DNA of 64,000 nucleotides from Cunninghamella blakesleeana (taxonomy: Eukaryota; Mucoromycota; Mucoromycetes; Mucorales; Cunninghamellaceae), in assembly GCA_017871115.1 (NCBI GenBank), contig JAFCIZ010000001.1, positions 2,833,501 to 2,897,500 of the forward strand, given 5' to 3'. The stretch's first letter is position 1, and each line of letters opens with the position of its first letter. The position numbers and the translations under genes were made by a program. Below, one piece after another: positions 63,971 to 64,000 of the stretch. Under the pieces are notes generated by a model. The model saw nothing but the letters and a program-made list of their open reading frames with translations. It did no database searches and had not been told where the DNA came from.

Positions 63971-64000
63971 CTAATATAAATATTTGTGAATATGCATATA

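Overview
The window is a stretch of nuclear chromosome from a fungus with a very AT-rich genome. Introns and spacers are almost all A and T, while coding exons are somewhat less extreme. All 26 genes are eukaryotic. Most are split by short GT...AG introns of about 60-250 bp. The content (Hsp70/HSPA12-type ATPase, KCTD-type BTB protein, ARHGAP39-type RhoGAP, WW-FF protein, UPF0658 and VC0807-type membrane proteins, Whi2-like protein) fits an early-diverging fungus. My best guess is Mucoromycota, from family content and not from any search. I see no rRNA, convincing tRNA, CRISPR array, intact transposon or prokaryotic operon.

Layout. 0-6 kb: RAD6 (+), RPL30 (+), Whi2-like (-), RPS6 (-). 6-7.7 kb: empty. 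7.7-10 kb: BET3 (-) and a VC0807-type membrane protein (-), divergent from 10.3-21 kb: MTQ1-like methyltransferase, a small membrane protein, an orphan Ser-rich protein, a 17-exon SPATA20/YyaL-like thioredoxin-fold protein and eIF3m (all +). 21-24.3 kb: a 3.3 kb gene-poor stretch. 24.3-48 kb: a long minus-strand run with a UPF0658 protein, a secreted or anchored binding-protein-like protein, KCTD-BTB, WW-WW-MyTH4-RhoGAP, HSPA12-like Hsp70, Iml2/TTC39, cysteine synthase 2 type and proteasome beta-3. 48-50 kb: TCERG1-like WW-FF protein (+). 51-58 kb: an orphan Asn/Ser-rich protein (-) and the Snf2/Sth1 remodeller (-). 58.6-62.7 kb: intronless F-box protein, PP2A catalytic subunit and a small putative mitochondrial protein (all +). 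63-64 kb: the 3' part of a BAR-domain protein (-) that runs off the edge.

The genes do not form one pathway. They are housekeeping and regulatory genes: ubiquitin conjugation, ribosome, translation initiation, ER-Golgi tethering, proteasome, chromatin remodelling, PP2A signalling, cysteine synthesis and Rho control. Exon joins were worked out by hand from splice signals, reading phase and remembered family sequence, and nearly every spliced frame closes exactly.

The most unusual signal is gene architecture. Several genes need tiny coding exons: 7, 11 and 7 nt in the SPATA20-like gene, 8 nt in the Iml2-like gene, 12 nt in RAD6, 6 nt (ATGAAA) in RPS6, and first coding exons that are only the ATG in two neighbouring divergent genes (proteasome beta-3 and the WW-FF protein). 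Other leads are a possible structured element in RPL30 intron 1, a recurring CG-containing motif upstream of genes, and an intronless F-box gene with codon use unlike its neighbours.
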